Positions 44,640 through 54,150 of a stretch of 64,000 nucleotides of DNA are shown here, one piece after another. Made by a program: the position numbers and the translations under genes. The number at the start of each line of letters is the position of its first letter. The first letter of the stretch is position 1. The DNA comes from Rhodoligotrophos appendicifer. Lineage in GTDB: Bacteria > Pseudomonadota > Alphaproteobacteria > Rhizobiales > Im1. The DNA lies in the NCBI RefSeq assembly GCF_007474605.1, contig NZ_VHKL01000003.1, positions 1 to 64,000 of the forward strand, given 5' to 3'. The notes under the pieces were generated by a model. That model saw only the letters and a list, made by a program, of their open reading frames with translations. It did no database searches and was not told the DNA's origin.

Positions 44640-46916
44640 TTAGGATTGTTCGTCTTTATGAAGAGGTGATTCCAAGGCCGGCAGGGTCGTGCCGCCGGGA
44701 TTTTCCGGAGTCCTGTGTCCATTATTGTCCGCTGTCTCACTGTGGCTCTGCCGGGAGTAGTAATTGTAGTGGCTTTCCTCCACCGCCATCTTCGATACGG
44801 CCGCCCCGAGAACATGCGCGCCTGCCAATTGGATGCGCCTCAGCGCGGATTTTGCTGACTTGCGGGCGACTTGGTGGGCGGACACGACCATCAATGTGCC
44901 TTCGGCCAAGCGTCCTAGGATAAGCGCATCGGACAGATCGACGATGGGTGGTGCATCGATAATGATCATGTCGAATTGCTTGCTGAAGGTGCTGAGCAAT
45001 GCCGCCAGCCGGGGCGAGCATAGCAGATCGGCCGGACTGAAGCCGGCCGCACCGGCACTGAGCAGCATGACACTCTTGTGCTTGGTGGCCTGCATGACCG
45101 CAGCCGGGTCCTTGTTCTCCCCGTCACTTGCGATAAGATTACTTAGGCCTTGCAGGTTACCCAGCCCAAAAAGCCGATGCAGGCTTGGCTTTCTGAAATC
45201 TGCGTCGATCACCAGAACCTTCAGATCAAGGATCGCGAAATCCTGCGCCAGCTTATAGACACTCGTCGACTTGCCTTCCGAGGGCTCGGCACTCGTCACC
45301 AGCAGCGTCCTCGGCGTGCCTTGACTTCCCGAGGACTGCAACGAGGTTCGCAGCGATCTGTAGGCCTCGGACAGGTTTGAGGTCTGATCCTCCAATTGAT
45401 CGTGGAGCTGCTTTTCCGCAACCATGGGAATGGCGCCGAGGATGGGGAGGCCTAATATGAGCTCCACTTGGGCTGGGCTTGAGAATGTATTGTTGGAGAT
45501 CTCGAGGAGATAGATCGTAGCGGCAGCAGCGATCCCAAAGACCGCGAGCGCCGTGAACAGATTGGATAGCAGGTTGGGCGAGAAGGGCGCGCTCGGCAGC
45601 ACTGCCAGATCCACGATGGCGGCATTCTGCGTCTTGAGTTCTGCACTGACGGAGATTTCGTTCAGTTTGCTGATGAGGCTTTGATAGAGGGATCGGTTGG
45701 ACTCAACGTCACGCTTTAGAATGGTGTAATGAATGTTCTTGTCGTTGAAATGGACATTTTGCTGTTCCATCTCCGAGAGCTTCTTGCGCAGGTCGATTTC
45801 CTTGTTGGTCGCTTCCTTGAAGCGCAGCCTTACGGCATCCAAAATGGCCAGAATGCCCTGGTTCATAAGCATCTGCAGCGTTTCGATCTGCGCTTTCAGC
45901 TGCCGCATTTCAGGGAAGTTTGGCTGCAGGATCTCTAGCTTCTGCTGGTAGACGCCGGTCAGTTCCATGATCCTTTCGCGTACTTTGGCGAGCCCTTCGC
46001 TCTCGACAACCTGACGAAGTCTGCCGCCCTGACCTCCCTGGATCTGGTCCACCACGCGTCCAGTGTCCAATCGCTCCTGGATCGCCGTGGCCAATGCTGT
46101 GTTCAGCGCGATGATGTTCGCTGCGATGAGCGATTGGTCGTTTCCTGTGATCGTTATGCCCGCAGTCTTGGCGTAGTCGACCAGGGCCTGTTCTGACTCT
46201 CGCAGTTTCTCCTTCACATGTGTGACTTGGCTCTCGATGAATTGCCTCGCTAAATCGGACGTGGCGCTGGTGCGGTCGAGTCTTTGGTCAATGAAGCTTT
46301 GCGCCGTCTGATTGGCGATGTCGCGCGCCAGTGCGGGATTGGCGTCGCGGAAGGTGATCGACAGCAGGCTCGTGCCGGGGATCAGTTCAGCTGAAAGTCC
46401 CCGCAGCACGCCGGCGATTGCAGCGGCCTCTCGTTGTTCGGCGGTCCACTGGTCGGCCCCCCGGCCAACATTTCGACCCGCGACCCGGTTCATCAAGTTG
46501 ATGATGGAAAAGTCGCGCGAGGGGTTGAGAAAGTCGGAATTATCGCGCAGTCGCAATTCATGAACTACGCGCTGGGCCATGCCGCGGCTTGAGAGCTTTT
46601 CCCGGGCTGTGATGAAGGCCCGAAGGTCGCTCGTCTCGGAAATCACTTCGATATCCTCAAAGACCTTGGCTGAGGGAACAAGGATCTCCACGCGGGCGGT
46701 GGCTTGGTAGAGCGGCGTCTGCATCATTGTGAGCGCCATGCCGACGGCGAGCCCGGCAATGCTGAAGGCAGCAACCACCCACCGATATTGCAGGATATAA
46801 GAGAAGAGCTTGAGGGGGGACGCTCCCCACCCTCCTTCCGCAGCTTCAATCCCATAATCTGTAAAGGGAGGATCGCGTGTGAATGGTGCGGACGGGAAGC
46901 TGGAACGCCTTGCCAT
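44640..46916 (-). CDS. Exopolysaccharide transport protein with tyrosine-kinase domain (ExoP/Wzc-like)
   Basis: This 758-aa inner-membrane protein controls chain length and export. The N-terminal Wzz domain has a first helix near residues 45-65, a long coiled-coil periplasmic region with GNVR-type sequence, and a second helix around 460-480. The BY-kinase domain is intact: Walker A SAEPSEGKST (542-551), Walker A' VLVIDADFRKPSLHRLF (about 568-580), Walker B IIIDAPPIVDLSDA (about 651). The C-terminal tyrosine cluster is short (SHYNYYSRQ). The start is uncertain; 46916 is chosen because longer frames overlap the preceding gene. Confidence 0.88.
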   Translation of the reverse strand: MARRSSFPSAPFTRDPPFTDYGIEAAEGGWGASPLKLFSYILQYRWVVAAFSIAGLAVGMALTMMQTPLYQATARVEILVPSAKVFEDIEVISETSDLRAFITAREKLSSRGMAQRVVHELRLRDNSDFLNPSRDFSIINLMNRVAGRNVGRGADQWTAEQREAAAIAGVLRGLSAELIPGTSLLSITFRDANPALARDIANQTAQSFIDQRLDRTSATSDLARQFIESQVTHVKEKLRESEQALVDYAKTAGITITGNDQSLIAANIIALNTALATAIQERLDTGRVVDQIQGGQGGRLRQVVESEGLAKVRERIMELTGVYQQKLEILQPNFPEMRQLKAQIETLQMLMNQGILAILDAVRLRFKEATNKEIDLRKKLSEMEQQNVHFNDKNIHYTILKRDVESNRSLYQSLISKLNEISVSAELKTQNAAIVDLAVLPSAPFSPNLLSNLFTALAVFGIAAAATIYLLEISNNTFSSPAQVELILGLPILGAIPMVAEKQLHDQLEDQTSNLSEAYRSLRTSLQSSGSQGTPRTLLVTSAEPSEGKSTSVYKLAQDFAILDLKVLVIDADFRKPSLHRLFGLGNLQGLSNLIASDGENKDPAAVMQATKHKSVMLLSAGAAGFSPADLLCSPRLAALLSTFSKQFDMIIIDAPPIVDLSDALILGRLAEGTLMVVSAHQVARKSAKSALRRIQLAGAHVLGAAVSKMAVEESHYNYYSRQSHSETADNNGHRTPENPGGTTLPALESPLHKDEQS

Positions 46917-46941
46917 GGTCAAAGGAATGATCCCGCGATCG

Positions 46942-47721
46942 TCAGGGTGTACGAGCAAGCTTGGTGGCGCCATTGGCGATCGACAGCGCCTTGATGAGGG
47001 TGTCCATGGCAACCTTCATTGTGGAAGAGAACACCACAATGGAATCACCTCCGAATATCCGGGGATTGATCTTTTCGCCTCGGCGGATGTCGTCGAGATC
47101 ATACTTGGCGACCAAGGTTCTTCCGGAATAGCTCCGGTAGACGAAGACCTTGGTGGGATCGGCCACGCTTCTCAGCCCGCCGGCAATGGCCACGGCGTCG
47201 AGAAGCTTAGCATGGCTCGATACGGGATATATTCCCGCTCTGGCGACCTCACCTTCTATGGTGATGCGCTGGCCGACAGATTCCTTGGCGAAGATGGTGA
47301 CGTCCGGAGATTGCAGATACTCCCGTCCGTATCCGGTTTCGATTTCCCGCTCTAGCTGTCTGACAGACTTTCCCGCCGCGGCGATGACACCGAGCAGCGG
47401 CAACGCGATATTGCCGGCCGCATCCACCTGCACTGTACGATCCAAGGAATCGACTTGGAAGACGTCGATCGCAAGCACATCATCTGGAGAGATCGGATGT
47501 TCGATGCCGTTTGTCGTATCCGGGGGCGGAAGATCGGCAACCATCTCGAGATCCTCGCCGGGATGGCTGACGAGCGCGGCTGGATGTGCCGTGGCGGAAT
47601 GCATGGACAAATCGGGTTGCTGTGGCGGGTGAAGGCTACATCCACAGAAAACGATGAACGCGACGCACGCAGTTACCCTTTCAACCGCCCGGTGGCGGTT
47701 TGCTAGACCTCGACCATACAT
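46942..47721 (-). CDS. Polysaccharide export lipoprotein (Wza/ExoF-like)
   Basis: This 259-aa outer-membrane-type export protein has an N-terminal lipobox-like sequence (AFIVFCGC; imperfect), then a Poly_export domain (ISPDDVLAIDVFQVDSLDRT, about 80-160) and an SLBB domain (QRITIEGEVARAGIYPVSS, about 160-235). It is short compared with E. coli Wza, lacking its C-terminal helix. It likely works with the kinase gene 25 bases downstream. Start 47721 has AGGGAG. Confidence 0.85.
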   Translation of the reverse strand: MYGRGLANRHRAVERVTACVAFIVFCGCSLHPPQQPDLSMHSATAHPAALVSHPGEDLEMVADLPPPDTTNGIEHPISPDDVLAIDVFQVDSLDRTVQVDAAGNIALPLLGVIAAAGKSVRQLEREIETGYGREYLQSPDVTIFAKESVGQRITIEGEVARAGIYPVSSHAKLLDAVAIAGGLRSVADPTKVFVYRSYSGRTLVAKYDLDDIRRGEKINPRIFGGDSIVVFSSTMKVAMDTLIKALSIANGATKLARTP

Positions 47722-47876
47722 GATGAACGCTCCCTGCGAACGCTGAGCACAGGCCACTGTCAGCCATGGAGAATCGGCTGCTCTGGGCCACTGATGACAC
47801 AGTCACTTTTACGCGCGTACGGGGTAGCAACGAAGTTGGAGTGGCGATTTACAGATGGAGTTCAAGGCGACAGGAC

Positions 47877-48401
47877 TCAGTCGCTGACAGCCCTGTCGTC
47901 TATGGGACGTGCACCGATGGCAAAGTCGTCATCGTCATTGAGCTGGGATGCGACCGCAGCACCCGCTCCACCCAGGATGCCGGCACCAACCAGTCCGAGG
48001 ACCGGCAGTTTCCAGGGGGTTCCAGCTTGGGGGCTGGACATCGAGACGCAGATTCCGCGCACACCTGAGCTCAGCTGCAACTTGGCTCCGGAAGGTAGGT
48101 TCACACGACAGGATCGGCCAAGAGCCAGCGAAGCCGATGCGCTCTGGCCGACGATAATGGTGCTGTCTTGAAAAACCGGCGCCTTGGGACCCACGGATCT
48201 GTAGCCTTGGCTTGCCGACATCATCACATCCCCCTGGACTGCGAGAACCTCACCGACGGGCGTTCCGTGGTTTGTGGCGGGAAGCACGCATTGACAGGTT
48301 CTGCTGTCTTGGGCAACGGATGGGCTGGTGACGAGGGGCATGAAAGCGGTGAGAGCTGCCGTTAAAGAGCTCGCACGGATTATGAATGGAAATGCACGCA
48401 T
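47877..48401 (-). CDS. Exported FecR-like protein of the polysaccharide block
   Basis: This 174-aa protein has a signal peptide (IIRASSLTAALTAFMPLVTS) and a FecR-like beta domain (VGEVLAVQGDVMMSASQGYR, DSTIIVGQSASASLALGRSC), as in LPS/EPS-associated FecR-domain proteins. It ends with a hydrophobic Gly-rich helix (VLGLVGAGILGGAGAAVASQ) and an acidic tail. It has four Cys. The function is unknown; a structural or sensor role in polysaccharide export is inferred from its place before the Wza-like gene. Confidence 0.7.
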   Translation of the reverse strand: MRAFPFIIRASSLTAALTAFMPLVTSPSVAQDSRTCQCVLPATNHGTPVGEVLAVQGDVMMSASQGYRSVGPKAPVFQDSTIIVGQSASASLALGRSCRVNLPSGAKLQLSSGVRGICVSMSSPQAGTPWKLPVLGLVGAGILGGAGAAVASQLNDDDDFAIGARPIDDRAVSD

Positions 48402-48972
48402 CGGCTTCTCCTAAAGAGCGGCTGCATCCAATATACACAACTTAAAGCTGTAGAACTATCACGCAGATGAACTCCTGACGTCGGTCGGACGCCATGATTA
48501 CGCGACTTAGGGAAACAGGTGAGAATATGCCGACGGGTTACACCACCGGATTCGCATCATCATGCTCAATGTTTAAGTCGGCCTCGGCATGATGTAAAGT
48601 TGCAGTCCGAACAGGTGGAAAACCTGTCGTATAATATCTCTGACTGTATAGAACTCTTCAATTATACTTAATAGAAGTTAAATTTCTATTGCCTTGGAGG
48701 CTGTTAGGCAACTCGTCTGTTCAAATCCACTGGACAGCTTTCTCCAGCCAGCGACAGGCTTGAGGTCCTCACATCCCCTAAGTCTTGCGGCAAAAATGAT
48801 ACATTTGCCCTTCGTGGTGTGCCGTCGCTTACGCCTCTGGAGCCGCACACCACAGCGATCTGCTGCGTGTGCGGCACCTTTAAATTTGTGAGTTAGGACC
48901 CAGTGGCATCAGCTTACTGCCCTTGCTCCGGACGCGAGGAGCGCACCCCGCGGGGCATGATATCCTGGCACC
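48402..48972. other. Long AT-rich intergenic region with promoter-like and hairpin elements
   Basis: About 570 bases without a gene, less GC-rich than the surroundings. Elements seen are an ACAGGT-GGAAA-ACCTGT palindrome (48611-48627), a plus-strand TATAAT (48630-48635), and an 8-bp stem (TGGTGTGC 48815-48822, GCACACCA 48845-48852) followed by GTGTGCGGCACC. It should hold the minus-strand promoter of the polysaccharide genes; the plus-strand elements have no gene to serve and could belong to a small RNA. Confidence 0.4.
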
Positions 48973-49905
48973 TCAGAACGCAACGTTGTGGCTTCCCTTG
49001 GTCTGGAGCATTTCCCGAGCATCATCGGCCGACGCAATTTCGAAGGAGAGTTCCTCCAAAATGCGCCGGATCTTTGCGACTTGCTCGGCATTGGAGGTCG
49101 CGAGCTTGCCCTTTCCGGCATAAAGGCTGTCCTCGAGCCCGACCCGACAATTGCCACCAAGAATGGCGCTAAGGGTTACGAAGGACATTTGGTGACGGCC
49201 AGCCCCGAGCACGGAGAGATAATAGTCATCTCCGAAGAGACGATCGGCAATCATCCTCATATGCATCAGATTGTCCGGATCGGGGCCGATGCCTCCGAGA
49301 ATACCGAAGATGCACTGCACGAAGAACGGAGGTTTGACGATCCCGCGATCCGCGAAATGCGCCAGATTGTAGAGATGAGAGACGTCGTAGCATTCGAACT
49401 CGAATCGCGTGCCATGCTCGCCCAGTTCCCTCATGCCTCGTTCGATCTGAGCGAACGTATTGGAGGCGATGAAGTCTTTGGTGCCTTCGAGGTAGGGCTT
49501 CTCCCACTCATGTTTGAAACTCTCGATCTTGGTACCGGCGGCCGAAATATTGAAGTTCATCGACCCCATGTTCATGGAGGCGATTTCGGGCTTCGCCCAT
49601 TTGGCGGCTGACAGCCGCTCATCGAGCGACATTCCAAGGCCACCGCCGGTGGTGATGTTCAGGATTGCGTTGCTTTGCTGCTTGATGCGCGGCAGGAACT
49701 GCTCGAACACCTTGGGGCTCTGCGTCGGCTTGCCGGTCTCCGGATCACGCGCATGCAGGTGGATGACTGCGGCACCGGCCTCGGCGGCGTCTACCGCATG
49801 GGTCACGATCTCATCCGGCGTAATGGGCAGATGCGGCGACATGCTGGGTGTGTGGATCGATCCCGTGACGGCGCAGGTAATGATGACCTTCTGTGAGCGC
49901 TTCAT
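48973..49905 (-). CDS. BKACE family beta-keto acid cleavage enzyme (DUF849)
   Basis: This 310-aa Zn-dependent TIM-barrel enzyme condenses a beta-keto acid with acetyl-CoA. Markers: KVIITCAVTGSIHTPSMSPH (Thr/Gly at the strand-1 end), AAVIHLHARDPETGKPTQSP (metal-binding HxH), VGLEDSLYAGKGKLA (acidic residue and phosphate loop) near 255-270. The substrate (for example 3-keto-5-aminohexanoate or dehydrocarnitine) cannot be told. Start 49905 has AAGGGAAGAATTC. It stands alone. Confidence 0.92.
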   Translation of the reverse strand: MKRSQKVIITCAVTGSIHTPSMSPHLPITPDEIVTHAVDAAEAGAAVIHLHARDPETGKPTQSPKVFEQFLPRIKQQSNAILNITTGGGLGMSLDERLSAAKWAKPEIASMNMGSMNFNISAAGTKIESFKHEWEKPYLEGTKDFIASNTFAQIERGMRELGEHGTRFEFECYDVSHLYNLAHFADRGIVKPPFFVQCIFGILGGIGPDPDNLMHMRMIADRLFGDDYYLSVLGAGRHQMSFVTLSAILGGNCRVGLEDSLYAGKGKLATSNAEQVAKIRRILEELSFEIASADDAREMLQTKGSHNVAF

Positions 49906-50053
49906 GAATTCTTCCCTTTTAGTCTCTGTGGTTGCAGGCCCTGTTGTGTGACAATTCAGTGTGTTAGCGCAAGATATGATGTGTTGGGTTGAGCGGCGGG
50001 CGGAACCAAATCCTCCCACTGGCGGTTCCTCGGTCAACTATGGAGGAACCGAT

Positions 50054-50335
50054 ATGTCAAACATGAATGATCGTCCCGATGTCACGCCGCCCAGCGCTGG
50101 CCGTGAGCGCTCCAGTTCGGTTTTCTTTATTCTGGGTGGCTTGATCGTTGTCGTGGCAGCTCTTGCGTACTTCGTTTTTGGCACGGATCAGGCGGGCAAT
50201 CCGCAGTCGGCGGCTGTTGACACTGAAACGAGCACGTCCGTAACTCCGCCAGCTTCTCAAACGTCCCCTGCGCCGCAGCCGGCAACCACCGCTCCGGAAA
50301 CGCAGCCCTCTTCCGTAGCTCCGGCAGCCCAGTAA
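50054..50335 (+). CDS. Small membrane protein with Pro/Thr-rich tail
   Basis: This 93-aa protein has a cytoplasmic N-terminus, one helix at residues about 22-42 (SVFFILGGLIVVVAALAYFV), and an extracytoplasmic Pro/Thr/Ser/Gln-rich tail. It resembles small alphaproteobacterial proteins of unknown role. A strong ribosome binding site (TGGAGGAACCGAT) supports the ATG at 50054. It converges with the gene at 50385. Confidence 0.7.
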   Translation: MSNMNDRPDVTPPSAGRERSSSVFFILGGLIVVVAALAYFVFGTDQAGNPQSAAVDTETSTSVTPPASQTSPAPQPATTAPETQPSSVAPAAQ

Positions 50336-50384
50336 GGGACCATTTGCGCTGGCTGGATCATCGATCCGGCCGGCACCATTTGCC

Positions 50385-51614
50385 TTACCGTCCGTCAAGC
50401 AGGCCCGTATCTTTTTCGTGGATCTTCCAGCCTAATTTCGCCAACCCCTTCTTCGCATCGTCGGTGACGGTCCCACTGATGCGAAGTTCCAGTCCGTTGG
50501 AGCGCTCCGACTTCACCCGGTCGTTGATGGCGGCCGCGGCTTTTTGGGTCTCCTCCGTCCATGCGAGGGTATCGATCGGGAACAGGCCCACCAGTTTCCC
50601 ATCGGCTCTCAGCACCAGGGGAAATCCGAGCGCAGAGACGAAGGCTTTGAGGGGGGCGATCTTCTGGTGATATGCAGCGATCCACTGCGTCTGCAGGCGG
50701 TGGAAGAACGCGATGTCCACACTGTGGGCCCCTGAGATTTTAGCCACATACAGGGTGCGGTCGTCGACCCCGTCCATGGAGGCCAGAGCCGCTACAATGA
50801 GAGTCTTGTCCGCTGGCGTATAGTTCTGATTGGACATGAACGTATCGATGACCCGGGCATCGACACCCATCTTGACCAATCCGGCTTGGTTGATTTGATC
50901 GAGTTCGGAGACGGTTTTGTCCCTTACAAGGGCCCCAAGGGCGCCGGCCGATTGAAGTCCGCTCACGGCCAGGCCGGCCGCTCCCGGGATGGCCATCTCC
51001 GCACCCTTCACTGCAAGCCCGCCAAAGGCCCGCGCCTTGGAGATGTCGCGCAGCCGGGCTGCGAGCGCCGGAAAAGTCGTGTAGGGGTCCACGTCATACT
51101 GATAGGCAAGTTGCCGCAACGCGGCCGAGGTGCCGAGCAAGCCATCGATCGCCTTCTCCCTTTTGTCGTAAGGGTCGTGCAGTCCGGCGCTGACCTTGTT
51201 GAACACTTCGCCTACGCCGGAGACTGTGCCGGTAATCAACGAAAAGGGGTTGCTCAGTGTCTTACCAACCGTTTCGACGGGTTGCTGGATCGAACTCGCA
51301 AGCGATTTGGTGAACTCCTCACTTTGCGAGAGTTCCTGTAGCTTCTCCAGTGCAGCCAGTTCGTGGAGCCGCAGCTTCAGCAACTGCTCCCCAAACACGG
51401 TGTAGTTGCCGTAGGGCGTATCTAGTTTGAAGACATAGAGAAGGCCGTCCGATGCGACAGGTGTTTCCACCTTGTAGTTTTTCCCCTGCACGGCGCTTCC
51501 CAGCAGAGCAGGCGCGGCGGTGATCGGCGGGGCCTCGGGCGGCGGCGCGGCCAACGCGGCCGTGAATATCGCGACGGTGATGGCCGCCGACGCTGCCAAG
51601 ATTCTTATCTGCAT
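50385..51614 (-). CDS. Exported unknown protein, 409 aa
   Basis: This large periplasmic or surface protein has a signal peptide (MQIRILAASAAITVAIFTAALA). The mature part begins GKNYKVETPVASDGLLYVFK and is helical, with LRLHELAALEKLQELSQSEE and KTLSNPFSLITGTVSGVGEV. It repeats no known domain, but proteins of this layout occur in Rhizobiales as single-copy hypothetical proteins. Start 51614 chosen for its signal peptide. It is divergent from the hydroxylase gene at 51738. Confidence 0.7.
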   Translation of the reverse strand: MQIRILAASAAITVAIFTAALAAPPPEAPPITAAPALLGSAVQGKNYKVETPVASDGLLYVFKLDTPYGNYTVFGEQLLKLRLHELAALEKLQELSQSEEFTKSLASSIQQPVETVGKTLSNPFSLITGTVSGVGEVFNKVSAGLHDPYDKREKAIDGLLGTSAALRQLAYQYDVDPYTTFPALAARLRDISKARAFGGLAVKGAEMAIPGAAGLAVSGLQSAGALGALVRDKTVSELDQINQAGLVKMGVDARVIDTFMSNQNYTPADKTLIVAALASMDGVDDRTLYVAKISGAHSVDIAFFHRLQTQWIAAYHQKIAPLKAFVSALGFPLVLRADGKLVGLFPIDTLAWTEETQKAAAAINDRVKSERSNGLELRISGTVTDDAKKGLAKLGWKIHEKDTGLLDGR

Positions 51615-51737
51615 GTAGTCGTCCCCAATTCTTCTCTGTTTCGTTTCCCCATCACTCGGGATAATAGGCAGATCGCACAGATGTTTGACAATCGGCACTT
51701 TCCAAAGCAGCGACAAGCTTCAAGTGGAGGGACTGGC

Positions 51738-52304
51738 ATGGATCCTTTTATTCGCTGGTATGATGATGCTCTGTCCCCGGAGCTATGCCGCGAGATCGTT
51801 ACCCGATTCGATAAGGACAAACGCCGGATGGTTGGCAAGGTTTCGGGCAACAAGGGACCCGAGGTCGATCTCAAGGGCAAGCAGACGACCGAGCTTATCC
51901 TTCCCGACGATGGGTGGGCCGACATCAAGCAGGAATTGCAGAAGAGTCTTGCCGCCAATTTGGCTCTCTACACGCGCGACGTGAAATACCTCGCTGGGAG
52001 CGACCATCGCGAAGTTTTCGCTGAGCCTCTCCGCGTCAAGAAATATGAGATCGGCGGGCAATTCTCTTGGCATATCGATAATAATTCGAGCCAGAACCAA
52101 ACCCGAACTCTCGCTGTTCAGTGGTATTTCAACGACGTCGCCGAGGGCGGACGCACGGAATTCGAAGATCAGCACATGGGCATAGACTGCGTCGAGGGGC
52201 GATTGGCCTTTTTCCCTGTCGGCTGGACCTACCGCCACCGCGGTGCTCCACCCGCCAGCGGCCCCAAATATGTCTGCACGACCTTCTTGCATCGGCGTTT
52301 CTAG
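51738..52304 (+). CDS. 2OG-Fe(II) oxygenase, prolyl-4-hydroxylase-like
   Basis: This 188-aa cytosolic enzyme has the P4Hc pattern: His-x-Asp in QFSWHIDNNSSQNQTRTLA (about 111-113), the distal His in VGWTYRHRGAPP, and the 2OG-binding Lys in ASGPKYVCTTFLHRRF at the C-terminus. It may hydroxylate a protein or peptide proline, or a small substrate. ATG follows GTGGAGGG. It lies 85 bases upstream of the cysteine synthase gene and may share transcription. Confidence 0.85.
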   Translation: MDPFIRWYDDALSPELCREIVTRFDKDKRRMVGKVSGNKGPEVDLKGKQTTELILPDDGWADIKQELQKSLAANLALYTRDVKYLAGSDHREVFAEPLRVKKYEIGGQFSWHIDNNSSQNQTRTLAVQWYFNDVAEGGRTEFEDQHMGIDCVEGRLAFFPVGWTYRHRGAPPASGPKYVCTTFLHRRF

Positions 52305-52389
52305 GCCGCAACGGTTGTCCTTCCCTTGTCGCCGCGCTGTCCGGGCATTAGCTTCTATTCCTCACCGCGAACCGGAAACCAGATCCGCA

Positions 52390-53436
52390 ATGGACATCAA
52401 GGCAAGCGTCATTGACGCCATCGGCAACACTCCGCTCATTAAGCTGAAGCGGGCCTCCGAAGCGACCGGCTGCACCATTCTGGGCAAGGCCGAGTTCATG
52501 AATCCGGGCCAGTCGGTAAAGGATCGTGCGGCGCTGTACATCGTGCGTGACGCCATCGCGGCCGGGCGTTTGCAGCCCGGTGGAGTGATTGTTGAGGGTA
52601 CGGCTGGCAATACGGGCATCGGCCTGGCCCTCGTGGGCGACGCTCTCGGCTTTCGGACCGTGATCGTCATTCCTGAGACCCAGTCCCAGGAGAAGAAGGA
52701 TGCCCTGAAGCTCATGGGCGCCGAACTGATCGAGGTGCCGGCGGTCGCCTACAAGAATCCCAACAACTATGTCCGCTATTCAGGGCGCCTGGCTGAAACG
52801 CTCTCGGAAACTGAGCCCAAAGGCGCCATCTGGGCGAACCAGTTTGATAATGTCGCCAATCGGCGGGCACATTACGAAACGACCGCCGTTGAGATCTGGA
52901 ACCAGACCGAGGGCCGCATTGACGGCTTTTGTTGTGCTGTCGGTTCGGGTGGCACTTTGGCCGGCGTAAGTGACCGCTTGAAGGAGTTCAGAAGGGACAT
53001 CCAGATCGCCCTGGCCGACCCGCCGGGTGCTTCTCTTTTCAGTTATTATCAAACGGGTGAGCTTCGCGCTGAAGGCAGCTCGATCACCGAAGGCATCGGC
53101 CAGGGGCGCATCACGAAGAACCTTGAGGGCGTGGTGGTTGACCGAGCCTATCGGATCCCCGATGCCGAGGCCTTGAACATCCTGTTCCCCCTGGTGTTGG
53201 AGGAGGGCCTCTGTCTCGGAGGATCCTCCGGTGTGAACATCGCCGGTGCCGTTCGCCTGGCCCGCGACCTGGGCCCAGGCCACACGATCGTAACCATCCT
53301 CTGCGACTATGGCACCCGCTACCAATCGAAGCTCTACAACCCCGAATTCCTGCGATCCAAGGAACTGCCGGTCCCGGAATGGCTAGATCGCGCTCCTCTG
53401 CCCCGGCCAAGGGTATTCGAGGAGGTGTCGGCGTGA
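52390..53436 (+). CDS. cysK: Cysteine synthase (O-acetylserine sulfhydrylase-like)
   Basis: This 348-aa PLP enzyme makes cysteine from O-acetylserine and sulfide. The PLP lysine is in NPGQSVKDRAALYIV (about 37-45), the substrate loop is EGTAGNTGIGLALVG, and phosphate binding is in CAVGSGGTLAGVSDRL. It is longer than CysK of E. coli, with a C-terminal extension as in an alphaproteobacterial branch. Its stop overlaps the next start as GTGA. Start 52390 has a weak ribosome binding site but matches the family's N-terminus. Confidence 0.9.
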   Translation: MDIKASVIDAIGNTPLIKLKRASEATGCTILGKAEFMNPGQSVKDRAALYIVRDAIAAGRLQPGGVIVEGTAGNTGIGLALVGDALGFRTVIVIPETQSQEKKDALKLMGAELIEVPAVAYKNPNNYVRYSGRLAETLSETEPKGAIWANQFDNVANRRAHYETTAVEIWNQTEGRIDGFCCAVGSGGTLAGVSDRLKEFRRDIQIALADPPGASLFSYYQTGELRAEGSSITEGIGQGRITKNLEGVVVDRAYRIPDAEALNILFPLVLEEGLCLGGSSGVNIAGAVRLARDLGPGHTIVTILCDYGTRYQSKLYNPEFLRSKELPVPEWLDRAPLPRPRVFEEVSA

Positions 53437-54146
53437 CGGAGCTTGTCTTCCGCAGTGACGCCTATACCCGGACTCTGGATGCAACCGTCATGGCTGTCAG
53501 TGATCGGGGTGGTATCATTCTTGATCGCACGAATTTCTACGCCAGTGGCGGTGGGCAGCCCGGGGACATCGGCCGTCTTGAGGTCGATGGTGGGGAGCCG
53601 ATCCTGATTGGTGCCACCGTCTACGGAGAGAACAATGCGGTGATCCATGTGCCTCGCGACCCTATCGCGGTCATATCCCCAGGCACGCCCGTCCGTCTCG
53701 TCCTGGATTGGGACACCCGCTACCGTCACATGCGCGTTCACACCGCCCTGCATCTGCTTTGCTCGCTCGTTCCTTATCCGGTCACCGGTGGTCAGATTGC
53801 TGCTGATGGTGGCCGTCTTGACTTTGATATTCCCGAGGCTGGCGCCGCCGACAAGGGTCAGCTTACCGAACAACTCAATGCCCTGGTTGCCGCCGATCAT
53901 CCTGTCACCGAACGCTGGATCACCGATGCTGAGCTTCTGGACAATCCTCAGCTGGTCCGCACCATGGCGGTGAAGCCGCCCATGGGCTCGGGACGCGTGC
54001 GCCTGGTGTCGATCGGTGATATCGACCTCCAGCCCTGTGGCGGCACCCATGTCCGCTCGACGTCGGAAATAGGGACGGTGGTCGTAGCCAAGATCGAGAA
54101 GAAGGGCCGACAGAATCGGCGGATCAGAATAGCTTTTGGGGAGTGA
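53433..54146 (+). CDS. Alanyl-tRNA editing protein (AlaX-like, trans-editing)
   Basis: This 237-aa free-standing editing domain hydrolyses mischarged tRNA(Ala). The zinc-binding motifs of AlaX are present: HTALHLLCSL (HxxxH, about 104-108) and LQPCGGTHVRSTSEIG (CxxxH, about 201-207). The N-terminal part (RTNFYASGGGQPGDIGRLEV) is the AlaRS-type second domain. GTG start fixed by the GTGA overlap with the cysteine synthase gene. The sulfurtransferase gene follows after 4 bases. Confidence 0.9.
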   Translation: MTELVFRSDAYTRTLDATVMAVSDRGGIILDRTNFYASGGGQPGDIGRLEVDGGEPILIGATVYGENNAVIHVPRDPIAVISPGTPVRLVLDWDTRYRHMRVHTALHLLCSLVPYPVTGGQIAADGGRLDFDIPEAGAADKGQLTEQLNALVAADHPVTERWITDAELLDNPQLVRTMAVKPPMGSGRVRLVSIGDIDLQPCGGTHVRSTSEIGTVVVAKIEKKGRQNRRIRIAFGE

Positions 54147-54150
54147 ACGC

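Noticed and set aside
52305-52389. Riboswitch or attenuator before the cysteine synthase gene
   Set aside because: Only 85 bases with no SAM- or Cys-type motif or strong hairpin.
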